From Solirubrobacteraceae bacterium (GTDB lineage Bacteria > Actinomycetota > Thermoleophilia > Solirubrobacterales > Solirubrobacteraceae), in NCBI GenBank assembly GCA_030447505.1, contig JAUJOT010000001.1:352295-416294 (forward strand): a stretch of 64,000 bases of DNA, written 5' to 3'. A model generated the notes under the pieces. The model saw nothing but the letters and a program-made list of their open reading frames with translations. It was not told the DNA's origin and did no database searches. Positions 39,861 through 49,577 of the stretch are shown one piece after another. The position numbers were made by a program, and so were the translations under genes. The first letter of the stretch is position 1; the number at the start of each line of letters is the position of its first letter.

Positions 39861-41015
39861 ATGAAGGCGTCGTACATCCTTGCCGTGCTTGCGGCGGTCG
39901 CACTCTCGGTCGTGGTGTCAGCGTGCGGCGGCTCAGACGTCCGTAGCGGCGCTGACGAGCGAGCGGCAGCGCAGCTTCAGGTCTCCACAGCGGGCTGGAA
40001 GACAGACTTCTCTCGGCACACGGTCCCGCTGTCGGAGTTCCGAAGCGGCGGGCCTGGCCGCGACGGCATCCCGCCGATCGACGAGCCGACGACGGTCTCG
40101 CAGGAAGACGCCGACAAGTTCCTCGACGACCGCGAGCCGGTCCTCGTCGTCGAGCAGGGCCAAGCGGTCCGTGCCTACCCGCTCCAGATCCTCATCTGGC
40201 ACGAGATCGTCAACGACGAGCTGGACGCGCGGCCGATCGCCGTGACGTACTGCCCCCTCTGTAACTCCTCCGTGGTCTTCGACCGGCGGGTGGACGGACG
40301 CGTGCTCACGTTCGGAACGACGGGCAACCTGCGTCGGTCAGATCTCGTGATGTGGGACCGCCAGACGGAGTCGTGGTGGCAGCAGCTCTCGGCGGAGGCG
40401 GTGGTCGGCAGGCTCAGCGGCGAGCGGCTCGAGGTGCTGGCGTCGCAGACCCTCAGCTGGGCCGACTTCCGCCGCAGCTTCCCGGACGGCGATGTCCTCT
40501 CGCGCGACACCGGCTTCGAGCGCGACTATGGCCGCAACCCGTACGTCGGCTACGACGAGCGCGACTCGCAGCCGTTTCTCTTCGACGGCCAGACCGACGA
40601 CCGCCTGCCTGCGAAGGAGTACGTCATCGCCGTCTTCGTCGACGAGGACAAGCCGCTCGTCATTCCCTTCTCGCGACTGGTCCGCGAGCCGGTCGTCAAC
40701 GCGCAGAGCGGCGGGACGCCGTTCGTGGCGCTCTACAAGGAGGGTGTCGTGTCGTCGCTGGACAATGCTGCGATCAGCCGCTCCGAGGACATCGGCACCT
40801 CCGCCGCGTTCGACCGCCGCCTGGATGGCAGGACGCTCGAGTTCCGGGCGGTCGAGGGCGGCTACGTCGACCGACAGACCGCGTCGAGGTGGGACATCAC
40901 CGGACGGGCGATCAAGGGACCGCTGAAGGGAAAGCGCCTGCGGCCGCTGCGCCACGACCAGCAGTTCTGGTTCGCGCTGGCCGCGTTCCTCCCGAACGCG
41001 AAGATCCTCGGATGA
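39861..41015 (+). CDS. DUF3179-type lipoprotein
   Basis: Lipobox VVSACGG; PLQILIWHEIVNDELDARPIAVTYCPLCNSSVVFDR; FTFGTTGNL-type core. Confidence 0.88.
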   Translation: MKASYILAVLAAVALSVVVSACGGSDVRSGADERAAAQLQVSTAGWKTDFSRHTVPLSEFRSGGPGRDGIPPIDEPTTVSQEDADKFLDDREPVLVVEQGQAVRAYPLQILIWHEIVNDELDARPIAVTYCPLCNSSVVFDRRVDGRVLTFGTTGNLRRSDLVMWDRQTESWWQQLSAEAVVGRLSGERLEVLASQTLSWADFRRSFPDGDVLSRDTGFERDYGRNPYVGYDERDSQPFLFDGQTDDRLPAKEYVIAVFVDEDKPLVIPFSRLVREPVVNAQSGGTPFVALYKEGVVSSLDNAAISRSEDIGTSAAFDRRLDGRTLEFRAVEGGYVDRQTASRWDITGRAIKGPLKGKRLRPLRHDQQFWFALAAFLPNAKILG

Positions 41016-41174
41016 CGGGTCGGTCGCGCTGCTGCGCATGCGACCCGGGCGGCCGCCGGTGCTCGTGTTGCGGGGATCCTGAATCGCCTCGGCGGCCTGC
41101 GGGTCGAACCTCTCGGGACAGCTCAGCGTGGACGAGACTCGTCATCCAACCCGCGGCAGAGAAGGGATCCGCCC

Positions 41175-41650
41175 ATGCCCAAGGCCGCGATCGTCGTATT
41201 GACCGGAACCGACTCCCACGCCGATTTGGGGCGCGCCACCAACGCGCTGACGACGCTCAGGAGTTCGCCGAGGCCGGCGACGAGTCCACGCTCATCTTCG
41301 ACGGAGCCGGTGTTCTCTGGGCCGCCGAGCTGCTCAAGGAGGACCATCCGCTCCACGGTGCGTTTGAGAAGGTCCGCGATCACGTCGCGGGCGCCTGTCA
41401 CTTCTGCGCCCGAACGTTTCTGTGCGGGCTCGCCGACGGCACCGTCAAGACGTGGCGCGAGCCCGACGCCGGCATCTGGGAACGCCGCGAAGGCGAGCGC
41501 CAGTACGTCACCTCCAAGCTGATGTGCTGGTCGCGCTTGACCGCGCCGTCAAGCTCGCCCCGCAACTGCGCGCCGAGGACTCCGTCGAGCGCTGGTCGCA
41601 GGCACGCGATCAACACCGCATACGCGATCCAGCGAGCTCGCGAGGGCCAA
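41175..41650 (+). pseudogene. Chimeric remnant: DsrE-like 5' part (frameshifted) fused to a GH15 glucoamylase/trehalase-like fragment
   Basis: MPKAAIVVLTGTDSHADLGRATNALT / DAQEFAEAGDESTLIFDGAGVLWAAELL..CHFCARTF then LCGLADGTVKTWREPDAGIWERREGERQYVTSKLMCW / VALDRAVKLAPQLRAEDSVERWSQARDQ. Confidence 0.65.
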
Positions 41651-41667
41651 AACGACAAAGGAGAACC

Positions 41668-42444
41668 ATGGGCAAGCTTGACAATCGCGTCGCTCTGATC
41701 ACCGGATCGGACTCCGGGATCGGCCATGCCAGCGCCGTCGAATTCGCGACGCAGGGCGCCGACGTCGTCGTGAACTTCCTCGAAGACCAAGAGGGCGCCG
41801 AGCAGACCAAGCAGGACGTCGAGGCGCAGGGCCGGCGCGCGATCGTCGTGCAGGCCGACCACGGCTACGAAGATCAGGTCAAGAAGCTCTTTGCCGCCGC
41901 CCTCGACGCGTTCGGCGCGATCGACGTGCTGATGAACAACGCCAGCGTCGATGCGTCCGGTGTCCACGTCGCCGACCTGGAGATCGAGAAGTTCGAGCGC
42001 ACGCTGCGCAGCAACCTGATCGGCCAGGTGCTGTGCTGCAAGCACTTCGTGCGCCACCGCAAGGAGCGCGGCGGCGGCGGCAAGATCATCAACGTCACCT
42101 CGATCCACGAGGACATCCCCAACCCCGGCGGCTCCGACTACGACTGCTCCAAGAGCGCGTTGCGGATGCTGACCCGCACGCTGTCACTCGAGGTCGCCGA
42201 ACACGCCATCAACGTCAACAACCTCGCCCCGGGGATGGTGCTGACGCCGTTCAACCAGGCCGCGATCGACGATCCGCAGCTGCGCGAACAGCAGGTTCAG
42301 AGCATCCCGCTCAAACGCGCCGCACAGCCCGAGGAGATCGCCAAGCTCGCGCTGTTCCTCGCCTCGAGCGACTCCGACTACGTGACGGGGTCGACGTACG
42401 TGATGGACGGCGGGCTGATGCGCAGCGTCGGCCAAGGCGCCTGA
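41668..42444 (+). CDS. SDR family oxidoreductase (glucose 1-dehydrogenase-like)
   Basis: RBS aaaggag; VALITGSDSGIGHASA; NNASVD; SDYDCSKSALRMLTRTLS; YVTGSTYVMDGG. Confidence 0.9.
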   Translation: MGKLDNRVALITGSDSGIGHASAVEFATQGADVVVNFLEDQEGAEQTKQDVEAQGRRAIVVQADHGYEDQVKKLFAAALDAFGAIDVLMNNASVDASGVHVADLEIEKFERTLRSNLIGQVLCCKHFVRHRKERGGGGKIINVTSIHEDIPNPGGSDYDCSKSALRMLTRTLSLEVAEHAINVNNLAPGMVLTPFNQAAIDDPQLREQQVQSIPLKRAAQPEEIAKLALFLASSDSDYVTGSTYVMDGGLMRSVGQGA

Positions 42445-42529
42445 GAGCAGCCGCACGGGTCGTATCAGGCGAGAGCCGAGGCCAAGCCTCGCGAGGACAG
42501 CGCGCCGACACGGCTCGTCATACAGCGCC

Positions 42530-42744
42530 GGGCGGAGTGGCGCAGATCGCCGCCGTGCACGCGCCGGATTGCTGCGCCGGGCTCGTGCTCACCAACGCGA
42601 TCTCCTATGACTCCTGGCCGATCCCGGGCCCGCGATCTCGGGGCCTCGCTTGACGAGATCGACGGCGGCAAGCACTTCACCCCCGAGGACCACCCCCGCC
42701 GCGTCGCCGCGGCCATCGACAGTCTGGTGAGCGAAGTCTCATGA
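42530..42744 (+). pseudogene. Alpha/beta hydrolase remnant with internal deletion
   Basis: AQIAAVHAPDCCAGLVLTNAISYDSWPIPG ... DEIDGGKHFTPEDHPRRVAAAIDSLVSEVS*. Confidence 0.55.
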
Positions 42745-43019
42745 GCTGACCTCCACCGCGCCCCAGAACGCGACGTGGTTGCGGATCTTCCGGATCCAGG
42801 AAACGGGTGGCGGTACGTCCAGGCCGCGGAGCGAGCATCGCCATCCGCCGCATGGATGTCGTAGTAGCCCGAGACGCCCTTCCAGGGGCAGACGCTGCGT
42901 GCCCGCGAGGGCGACAGGTGCTCCCAGCGAACGCTGTCGGGCGGGAAGTAGTGGTTGCCCTCGACGACGATCGTGTCGTCGCTGTCGGCGATCGTGACTC
43001 CGTTGAAGACGGCTCTCAT
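42739..43019 (-). pseudogene. DUF427 protein, frameshifted near the C-terminus
   Basis: MRAVFNGVTIADSDDTIVVEGNHYFPPDSVRWEHLSPSRARSVCPWKGVSGYYDI..AAWTYRHPFPGS then IRKIRNHVAFWGAVEVSS* in another frame. Confidence 0.7.
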
Positions 43020-43032
43020 CGCAAGCTCTCCC

Positions 43033-44451
43033 TCATCTCGAAAGTGTCTCGGCGCGCCGGCGGTGGACCGAGTGCCCCTGCTGGGTCTCGTAGGCCTCGA
43101 GGAACTTCAGCCACAGCTCGCTGCGCGTCGGAAAGGCCGGCACCGCGTGCGCGAGCGTCGCCAGCGGCACCTCTGCCACGATCGCGATCGTGGCGGCGTG
43201 TAGCAGCTCTGCGACCTGCGCTCCGACGAACGTCGCGCCGACGAGCAGCTCGCGGTCGCTGTCGATGACAAAGCGCGTCGTGCCAGGCTCGCCGCGGCCG
43301 TAGAAGCTCCCCCCGGCGGTGCCAGACGTCGGCAGGTCGATCGCGTCGGCGGCGATGCCGGCCTGCCGCGCGGCCTCCAGCGTCAGGCCGACGGCGGCGA
43401 TCTGCGGGTCGGAGAAGACCACGCGCGGCGCGCCCGGGCCGTCGCTGGACACTGCGGCGTCCTCTCCGAGGATGTGATCTGCGGCCATCCGTGCCTGGTA
43501 CTTGCCCGAGTGCGTCAGCAGGGAGCGGCCATTGACGTCGCCGATTGCGTATAGCCACGGCCGGTCGGGCACGTGTAGGTGGTCGTCGACCTCGATGACG
43601 CCGCCGGGCAGCCCGACCGTCTCCAGGCCGAGATCGTCGGTCAGCGGCCGGCGGCCGACGGCGACGAGCAGCCGGTCGCCGCTGATCCGCTCGCCGTCGG
43701 CGAGCGTCATGGTGATCTCCTCGCCGTCGCGATGCACGGCGCTCGCGCTCGCGCCGACCCGCACGTCGATGCCCTGCCCGCCCAGCGCCGTGCGCAGCTC
43801 GTCGCCGGCGAACGGCTCCTCGCGCGCCAGCAGCCGGTCCTGCGCCTCGACCACCGTCACCCGGGAACCCAGCGACGCCCACGCCTGCGCCATCTCGACG
43901 CCGACGACGCCGCCGCCGAGGACGAGCAGCCTGCGCGGCACCTCGCGCGCCGTCGTGATCTGACGATTCGACCAGGCGCCCGCCTCGGCGAGCCCGGGAA
44001 TGGGCGGCACCAGCGCGCCGCTGCCGACGGCGACGACGACGGCGTCACGCGCGACGAGCACGTCGTCACCCACCCGCACGCGCCGCTCACCGTCGAGCTG
44101 TGCCTGGCCGCGCACGAGCTCGACCTCGGCGCTCTGCAGCCACGGGACCTGCTTTGCGTCATCGAGACCATTGATGATCTCGTCGCGCCGCTCGAGCACC
44201 GCCCCCACGTCGAGATCTCCGCTCAGCGCCTGGGCGACACCTGGCACGCGCGCGGCCTCGCGCAGCGCCTCGGCGGGACGCAGCAGCGCCTTGGACGGCA
44301 TGCACGCATAAAACGAGCACTCGCCGCCGACGAGTTCGCGCTCGACGATCACCACGCGCTTCCCGCCACGTTGCGACAGCCGAGCGGCCAGTACCTCGCC
44401 GGCCGGACCTGCGCCGATCACGACGACATCGAATTCCCGTTGCATGTTCAT
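43033..44451 (-). CDS. FAD-dependent pyridine nucleotide-disulfide oxidoreductase
   Basis: FDVVVIGAGPAGEVLAARL; GGECSFYACMPSKALLRP; LVLGGGVVGVEMAQ; LYAIGDVNG. Confidence 0.9.
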   Translation of the reverse strand: MNMQREFDVVVIGAGPAGEVLAARLSQRGGKRVVIVERELVGGECSFYACMPSKALLRPAEALREAARVPGVAQALSGDLDVGAVLERRDEIINGLDDAKQVPWLQSAEVELVRGQAQLDGERRVRVGDDVLVARDAVVVAVGSGALVPPIPGLAEAGAWSNRQITTAREVPRRLLVLGGGVVGVEMAQAWASLGSRVTVVEAQDRLLAREEPFAGDELRTALGGQGIDVRVGASASAVHRDGEEITMTLADGERISGDRLLVAVGRRPLTDDLGLETVGLPGGVIEVDDHLHVPDRPWLYAIGDVNGRSLLTHSGKYQARMAADHILGEDAAVSSDGPGAPRVVFSDPQIAAVGLTLEAARQAGIAADAIDLPTSGTAGGSFYGRGEPGTTRFVIDSDRELLVGATFVGAQVAELLHAATIAIVAEVPLATLAHAVPAFPTRSELWLKFLEAYETQQGHSVHRRRAETLSR

Positions 44452-44534
44452 GCACTCCATCGTTGCGATTATCCGGGGGCGCCCCGTCCTGCGGGCGCGC
44501 TTGTCGATTGGAGTCATCCGGGAGCGCGAAGGAT

Positions 44535-44885
44535 TCATGCTCGCCGTGAATCCTCAGGCGAAGAAAGGATCCACAAGCGGCGAGTCCCGCCCTGCGATGC
44601 GGCGCAGCGGCGCAGCCCTGCGTTAGCGCCGGCGCTCAGCAAACCCGCGTTGGACACGAGGAACGGCACGACGAAGTTCAGCACGCAACGCACCCACGTC
44701 AGGGGCGTCGCGTCGCCCCCCGCGATCACGCCTCCCTGGTTGATCACCGTCAGTACGACACCGACCACGAGCGCAATACACACGGTGCGACGCAGGTTCT
44801 CCCGCCGCGCGCAGTACGCGCAGGCGTTACGCACGCGGACGCGCATGCCGGCAGCGGCGAGCTCAGATGAAGCTGAAGAAGTCAA
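44535..44885 (-). CDS. Small membrane protein resembling NrtS-type nitrate/nitrite transporters
   Basis: RRTVCIALVVGVVLTVINQGGVIAGGDATPLTWVRCVLNFVVPFLVSNAGLLSAG. Confidence 0.45.
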   Translation of the reverse strand: MTSSASSELAAAGMRVRVRNACAYCARRENLRRTVCIALVVGVVLTVINQGGVIAGGDATPLTWVRCVLNFVVPFLVSNAGLLSAGANAGLRRCAASQGGTRRLWILSSPEDSRRA

Positions 44886-45201
44886 TGCCGATCCTGTCCA
44901 ACGAGAGCCCGCCGCGCCCAGCTCTTGTCACGCCTGACAGTATCCAGGTTGGACCGGCCTTGCCGCCGGACCCGGGTCGGGCTTGTAGGCCCCCGACCTC
45001 GTCGGCGCCGATCACCGTCTGCACGGGGCGATCCAGGCCGGTTGCCGCGATCGCCGTCTGCGCGGCGTCGCGTGCGCTCATGAACGACGTGTCGCCGCGT
45101 GTGCACCGGCGTCGCGGGCACGCCAGGCTGAGCGCGGACCCTGCAGAGCGCGCAGCACAGCCAGCACGGGTCTCGCGAGCGCGCGCATCCGCGGACTCGC
45201 G

Positions 45202-46301
45202 TTAGCGAGCGGCGAGGTGCTCGTCAGCGGCGCGCGCCGGGCCCTCGGCGAGCGTCGGGTAGGCGTGCACGGTGCGAGACACGACGGCGAGCTTCGCTTC
45301 CTGCGAGACCCAGGCGGTCAGTTCGGCGATCGCCTCGCCGGCGCCCGGTGCCGCGATCGTGGCGCCGACGAGACGGCCGCGCCGATCGGCGAGCAGCTTC
45401 GCGAAGCCGTAGGCCTCGCCCGAGGTGATTGCCCGGTCTGACCGTGCGTAGTCAAACCGCGCGATCTTCACGCGGTCGCCCCAGCGCTTGCGCGCCTGCG
45501 CTTCGGACAGGCCGACGCGCGCGATCGCGGGGTCGGTGAACGTGACCCACGGGATCGTGCCCGCAGGCGGTCGTCGACGATGACCGCGCCGCGATCGTCG
45601 ATGTTCACGCCGACGCGGTCCAGGCCGATGGCGGCGCTTCGCGGGGCGCGGCCGGCGGCGACGAGGATGCGATCGAACGCCAGCGTCTCGCCGCCCTCGA
45701 GCAGCAGCTCGCCGTCGTGGACGCCGCGGGCGCGTGTCCTCGTGCGGATGTCGACGCCCTCGCTGCACAGACGGTCGGCGATCAGGGCGCTCGCCTCCGG
45801 CTCCTCCTTGAGCAGCAGGCGGTCGGCCAGCTCGACGAGCGTGACGTGCGAACCCAGCCGCGCGAACGCCTGCGCGAGTTCGCAGCCGATCGGGCCGCCG
45901 CCGAGGACGACAAGGCGCGGGGGCAGCTCACGAAGATCCCAGAGATTCTCGGTCGTCAGCGCCTGCGCCTGATCCAGGCCCGTCAGCGGCGGCAGCACCG
46001 GATGCGAGCCCGTCGCGATGATCGCGGTGCGCCAGCGCAGCGTTCTGCCCGCTGTCTCGATCCGCCCCGGCGCGACGAAGCGTCCCTCGGCCTCGATCAC
46101 CTCCACCCCGACAGCGCGCAACCGCTCGGGCGAGTCGTGCGGGGCAACCGTGGCGATCGCCCGCGCCACATGCTCCATCACGCGCGTGAAGTCGATCCGC
46201 GGCTGCACCGGTTCGAGGCCCGCGGCTGCACCGGACGAGACGAGGCCGGCGGTACCGCCGCCGAGCACGACGAGGTCGTAGCGGTGGCTGCCGCCCTTCA
46301 C
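45202..46301 (-). pseudogene. FAD-dependent pyridine nucleotide-disulfide oxidoreductase with internal deletions and frameshift
   Basis: YDLVVLGGGTAGLVSSGAAAGLEPVQPRIDF (CxxxxC segment missing); VIVDDRLR then AGTIPWVTFTDPAIARVG in another frame (second FAD-binding GD segment missing). Confidence 0.75.
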
Positions 46302-46657
46302 GACTGCGCGGCTCGATCGATCCTGACGCCGTGTCCGAACGCGACGTGGTCGCGGATCTTCTCAGCCGCCTTGCTGGGGTCGGGGTAGTACCACGCGGCC
46401 GCGGCGTTGCGGTGTTGCCCGACCACGATGTCGTAGTAGCCGGCGCGGCCCTTCCACGGGCAGACGGTCGTTTTCTCGCTCGGCTCGAGATGAGCACGGT
46501 CGACGCTGTCGGGCGGAAAGTAGTGGTTGCCCTCGACGACGACGGTACGTTCGCTGGAGGCGACCACGGCGTCGTTCCAGGTGGCCTGAATCGGGCCGGC
46601 GCCTGTCGACTCGTGGCCCCCGACGAGTCGGCGGATCACTGTGCTGATCGTGTTCAT
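46298..46657 (-). CDS. DUF427 domain protein
   Basis: ATWNDAVVASSERTVVVEGNHYFPPDSVDRAHLEPSEKTTVCPWKGRAGYYDIVV...AAWYYPDPSKAAEKIRDHVAF. Confidence 0.85.
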   Translation of the reverse strand: MNTISTVIRRLVGGHESTGAGPIQATWNDAVVASSERTVVVEGNHYFPPDSVDRAHLEPSEKTTVCPWKGRAGYYDIVVGQHRNAAAAWYYPDPSKAAEKIRDHVAFGHGVRIDRAAQS

Positions 46658-46936
46658 GAGCTCTTCCTTGTCGCGTTGGCATGTCTCACTGCGACCGCGC
46701 TCGGCCGCCGGAGGATTCGCCACCCCTCGCTGGCTCATGTCCGGCTCGTGCGCGTCGGCGTCAAGCAGCTGATCTGCGCGATCGGTTGTGGTCAGGTCGC
46801 CGCGTCGCGCCGCGGCTCATCGCTGAGCCGGGCCGTCGACACAACTGACCAGGGCAAGCGGCGTCGGTCTCGACAGCGCCTGATAGAGGACGGTCATCGC
46901 GCCGTAGGCGAGCTGCGGCAGGCGAGTCGACCGCCG

Positions 46937-47398
46937 CTACTTCGACAGCGCCTCGTAGGTCAGGACGGTCGTTGCGCCGTAGGCGAGGTGCGGGACGATG
47001 TCGACGGCCCAGCTCTTGGTTGACCACTTCCGCGGGTCGGCCGTCCCGAGCATGGTGCTCGCGGTGTCCGTCGCGGCCATCGCGGCGGCGCCGACGAGCG
47101 GGGCGGCGAGCGGGAGCGGCAGGTCGCGTGCGAGCGGCCGCAGCATGGCGTACGCGGCTGCGACCGTAAGGCCGCTCGCGTACCCCATCAGCGCCCCCAG
47201 GCCGCTCTTGCGATGCTCGGCCGTCTGCTCGTCAGAGCCGAGCTCGACGCCGGCTTCGGATGCCAGCCGTTCGACGTCCTTGCTCGGAACGCTGCTCGGC
47301 GCCCGGCCGCGGATTGCGATATCGAGGTACGTAGCGATGTTCAGCGCCGCCGAGCCGGCGGCGCCGCTCGCCAGACCACACATCATCTTCCCGGGCAT
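46937..47398 (-). CDS. Small glycine/alanine-rich membrane protein
   Basis: RBS gaggaggaag before ATG; MPGKMMCGLASGAAGSAALNIATYLDIAIRGRAPSSVPSKDVERLA...DIVPHLAYGATTVLTYEALSK. Confidence 0.65.
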   Translation of the reverse strand: MPGKMMCGLASGAAGSAALNIATYLDIAIRGRAPSSVPSKDVERLASEAGVELGSDEQTAEHRKSGLGALMGYASGLTVAAAYAMLRPLARDLPLPLAAPLVGAAAMAATDTASTMLGTADPRKWSTKSWAVDIVPHLAYGATTVLTYEALSK

Positions 47399-47637
47399 CT
47401 CCACTTCCTCCTCGTCTCCGATCTGCGCGTTGACCGCACCCTGTACCGCATGCTCTCCGCTGGCGTCGCCCCCAACGCACGCGCTGTCGGCGGCCAGGCA
47501 ACGCCGGCGCGCTGTGCCAACTACTGGGCTGGCGCACGTCTGTGTTCTGACGAACGCAGTTTTGCGTGTGTCGGGGTGGTACTGCCGAGGGATCGCCCTA
47601 CTCCCGGCGATCAGCCGTGACCACCGTCGCTGACGCG

Positions 47638-48130
47638 ATGAGCGGAGGTCGGATTCTCTCGGCGCCGAGGGCAGCACGCCAGCGACCGCCGCTGCGCCTG
47701 GCCCCGGCAAGCGTTGCTGGCCTCGGCGCGGCCTTTCCGCGCTCGCTTACGGCACTCCCGGCGCCGACATCCGGCTGGTCGACGAGCTGGGCTTGGACGC
47801 GTCGTCCAGCGCGTCCACATCGGCCATATGGGTTGCTATGCCGCCCTTCCGGCCGTGACGAGCAGCGCCGACGCGGCGGTGGCGCGCGGCAAGGTCGGCG
47901 TCGTGCTGTGTCTTGAGCTCACGAGCCTGCACATCCAGCCAGCGAGCGACGACATCGAGCAGGTCGTCGCGCACGCGCTGTTCTCAGATGCCGCCGTCGC
48001 CGCCGCGGTGGTTCCTGAGTCACCGGGCTTGGAGGTGCTTGACGTCGTCGCACTCACGGATGTCGACGAGGCGCCGCTGATGACGTGGGACGTCACCGCT
48101 GGACGTGCGCTGGTCGGCATGTCATGTAGC
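47638..48130 (+). pseudogene. Type III polyketide synthase (chalcone/stilbene synthase-like) remnant
   Basis: VAGLGAAFPRSL; YGTPGADIRLVDELGLD; VQRVHIGHMGCYAALPAVTSSADAAVARGKVGVVLCLELTSLHIQPASDDIEQVVAHALFSDAAVAAAVVPESPG; fragments in different frames. Confidence 0.65.
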
Positions 48131-49042
48131 CAGCCCCCACACGCTGACGAACACCTCGCCTGGTTCGATCGTCTGCAGTCCGTCTCCGCTTTGAAACGCG
48201 TTCGGTGCGCACGTCATCGGCTCAAGCCCGAGCGACCGGCGCCGCCGCGCCGGGTCGGGCAGCGTGTCGCCCGTGAACGCCATGAGATACGGGTGCGTCT
48301 CGTCGAGCCACAATGCAACCGTTCGCCCCGTGCGCCGACACAAGACACGCGCCCACGACCGACCGTGCTCGTCGCGAGCGAGGTCGCCGAAAGTCGTGTC
48401 GAGCCTCGTCGTGCCGATCGCCCGCGGCGTCGTGAAATCGTACTCCGTCGCGCTCGTGCACACACGCTCGCCGGTCGGGATACCGCGATCGTCAGCGGCC
48501 AGCCGCACGCCTGCCGGCAGCTCGAGCTGCGCCTCGTCGATCAGCCGCGTGCCGACCGTGATGTACGGATGGAACCCGGCGCCGTAGGGCAACGGCTCGT
48601 CGCCGAGGTTTTCGGCGATGGTGGTCACCGTGACGCCGTCGTCGCGGTCGAGCCGGTACTCCACGCTCACGCCGAGCGCGAACGGGTAGCCGGGCTGCGG
48701 CGCCGGCCGGACCGCGAGCACGACAGCGTCCTCTTCCTGCGCCACGATCTCCCACCGCGCGAAGCGCACGAGCCCATGAATCGCGTTGCGCTTACCGGGC
48801 TCGGTCAGTGCGAGCTGGAGATCACGGCCTGCAAAGTTGTAGCGCCCGTCGGCGAGCCGGTTCGGCCACGGGATCAGCGCCTGACCGCGCGCGTCGAGCG
48901 CAGGCTCGCTCGCTGCGTAGCCGTCGAGAACGTCGTCGCCGCCGAGCGAGAGCGCCCGCAGCGACGCCCCGACCTCGGTGACGACTGCGCGCCAACCGCC
49001 GGCGGCGAGGAGGATCTGGCGTCCTGAGGCGGGCGGCGGCAT
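48122..49042 (-). CDS. Aldose 1-epimerase
   Basis: GQALIPWPNRLADGRYNFAGRDLQLALTEPGKRNAIHGLVRFARWE; PYGAGFHPYITVG. Confidence 0.88.
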   Translation of the reverse strand: MPPPASGRQILLAAGGWRAVVTEVGASLRALSLGGDDVLDGYAASEPALDARGQALIPWPNRLADGRYNFAGRDLQLALTEPGKRNAIHGLVRFARWEIVAQEEDAVVLAVRPAPQPGYPFALGVSVEYRLDRDDGVTVTTIAENLGDEPLPYGAGFHPYITVGTRLIDEAQLELPAGVRLAADDRGIPTGERVCTSATEYDFTTPRAIGTTRLDTTFGDLARDEHGRSWARVLCRRTGRTVALWLDETHPYLMAFTGDTLPDPARRRRSLGLEPMTCAPNAFQSGDGLQTIEPGEVFVSVWGLAT

Positions 49043-49394
49043 CGGCGAGATCACGCCGGCGTCGTCGTCACCGGCGAGGCGAGGCTCTCGGTCCCTGTGC
49101 ACGAGACGGGAGTGGCGGCAATCGTGTCGACTGGACGGTACAAGAGAGCTCGTCGTGGTCCCTCTACTGTGCCCGCGAACACGGCACCCGCCGCTCTTAC
49201 CTGCCAGATCCGCTCCGCAATCGCGCTGCGTCAGACGCCGGACGTCGCCCGCCCGATCGACCCAACGAGCGGCGCGCCGGCGCCTCGGCGGCTGCCTGCG
49301 GCGCGGGCGATCGCTGCACGCGGAGGCTGCAATCGCAGACGACCCAGCGGCCGCACGGCTTGAGGAAATGCTCATGATCTTCGGAGGTGCGAAG

Positions 49395-49468
<74 letters not shown>

Positions 49469-49488
49469 AATTGGGTCGTGCAGGGTAG

Positions 49489-49577
49489 CGGAGAGGGCGG
49501 GATTCGAACCCGCGATGGAGTTTAATCCCCATACTCGCTTAGCAGGCGAGTGCCTTCAGCCACTCGGCCACCTCTCC
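49489..49577 (-). tRNA. tRNA-Ser (anticodon GCT)
   Basis: ggagaggtggccgagtggctgaaggcactcgcctGCTaagcgagta...gggttcgaatcccgccctctcc. Confidence 0.95.

Noticed and set aside
44870-45200. Possible HAD-phosphatase-like fragment on the minus strand (AAIAATGLDRP.QTVIGADEVGG)
   Set aside because: Too short and frame-broken to support as a feature.
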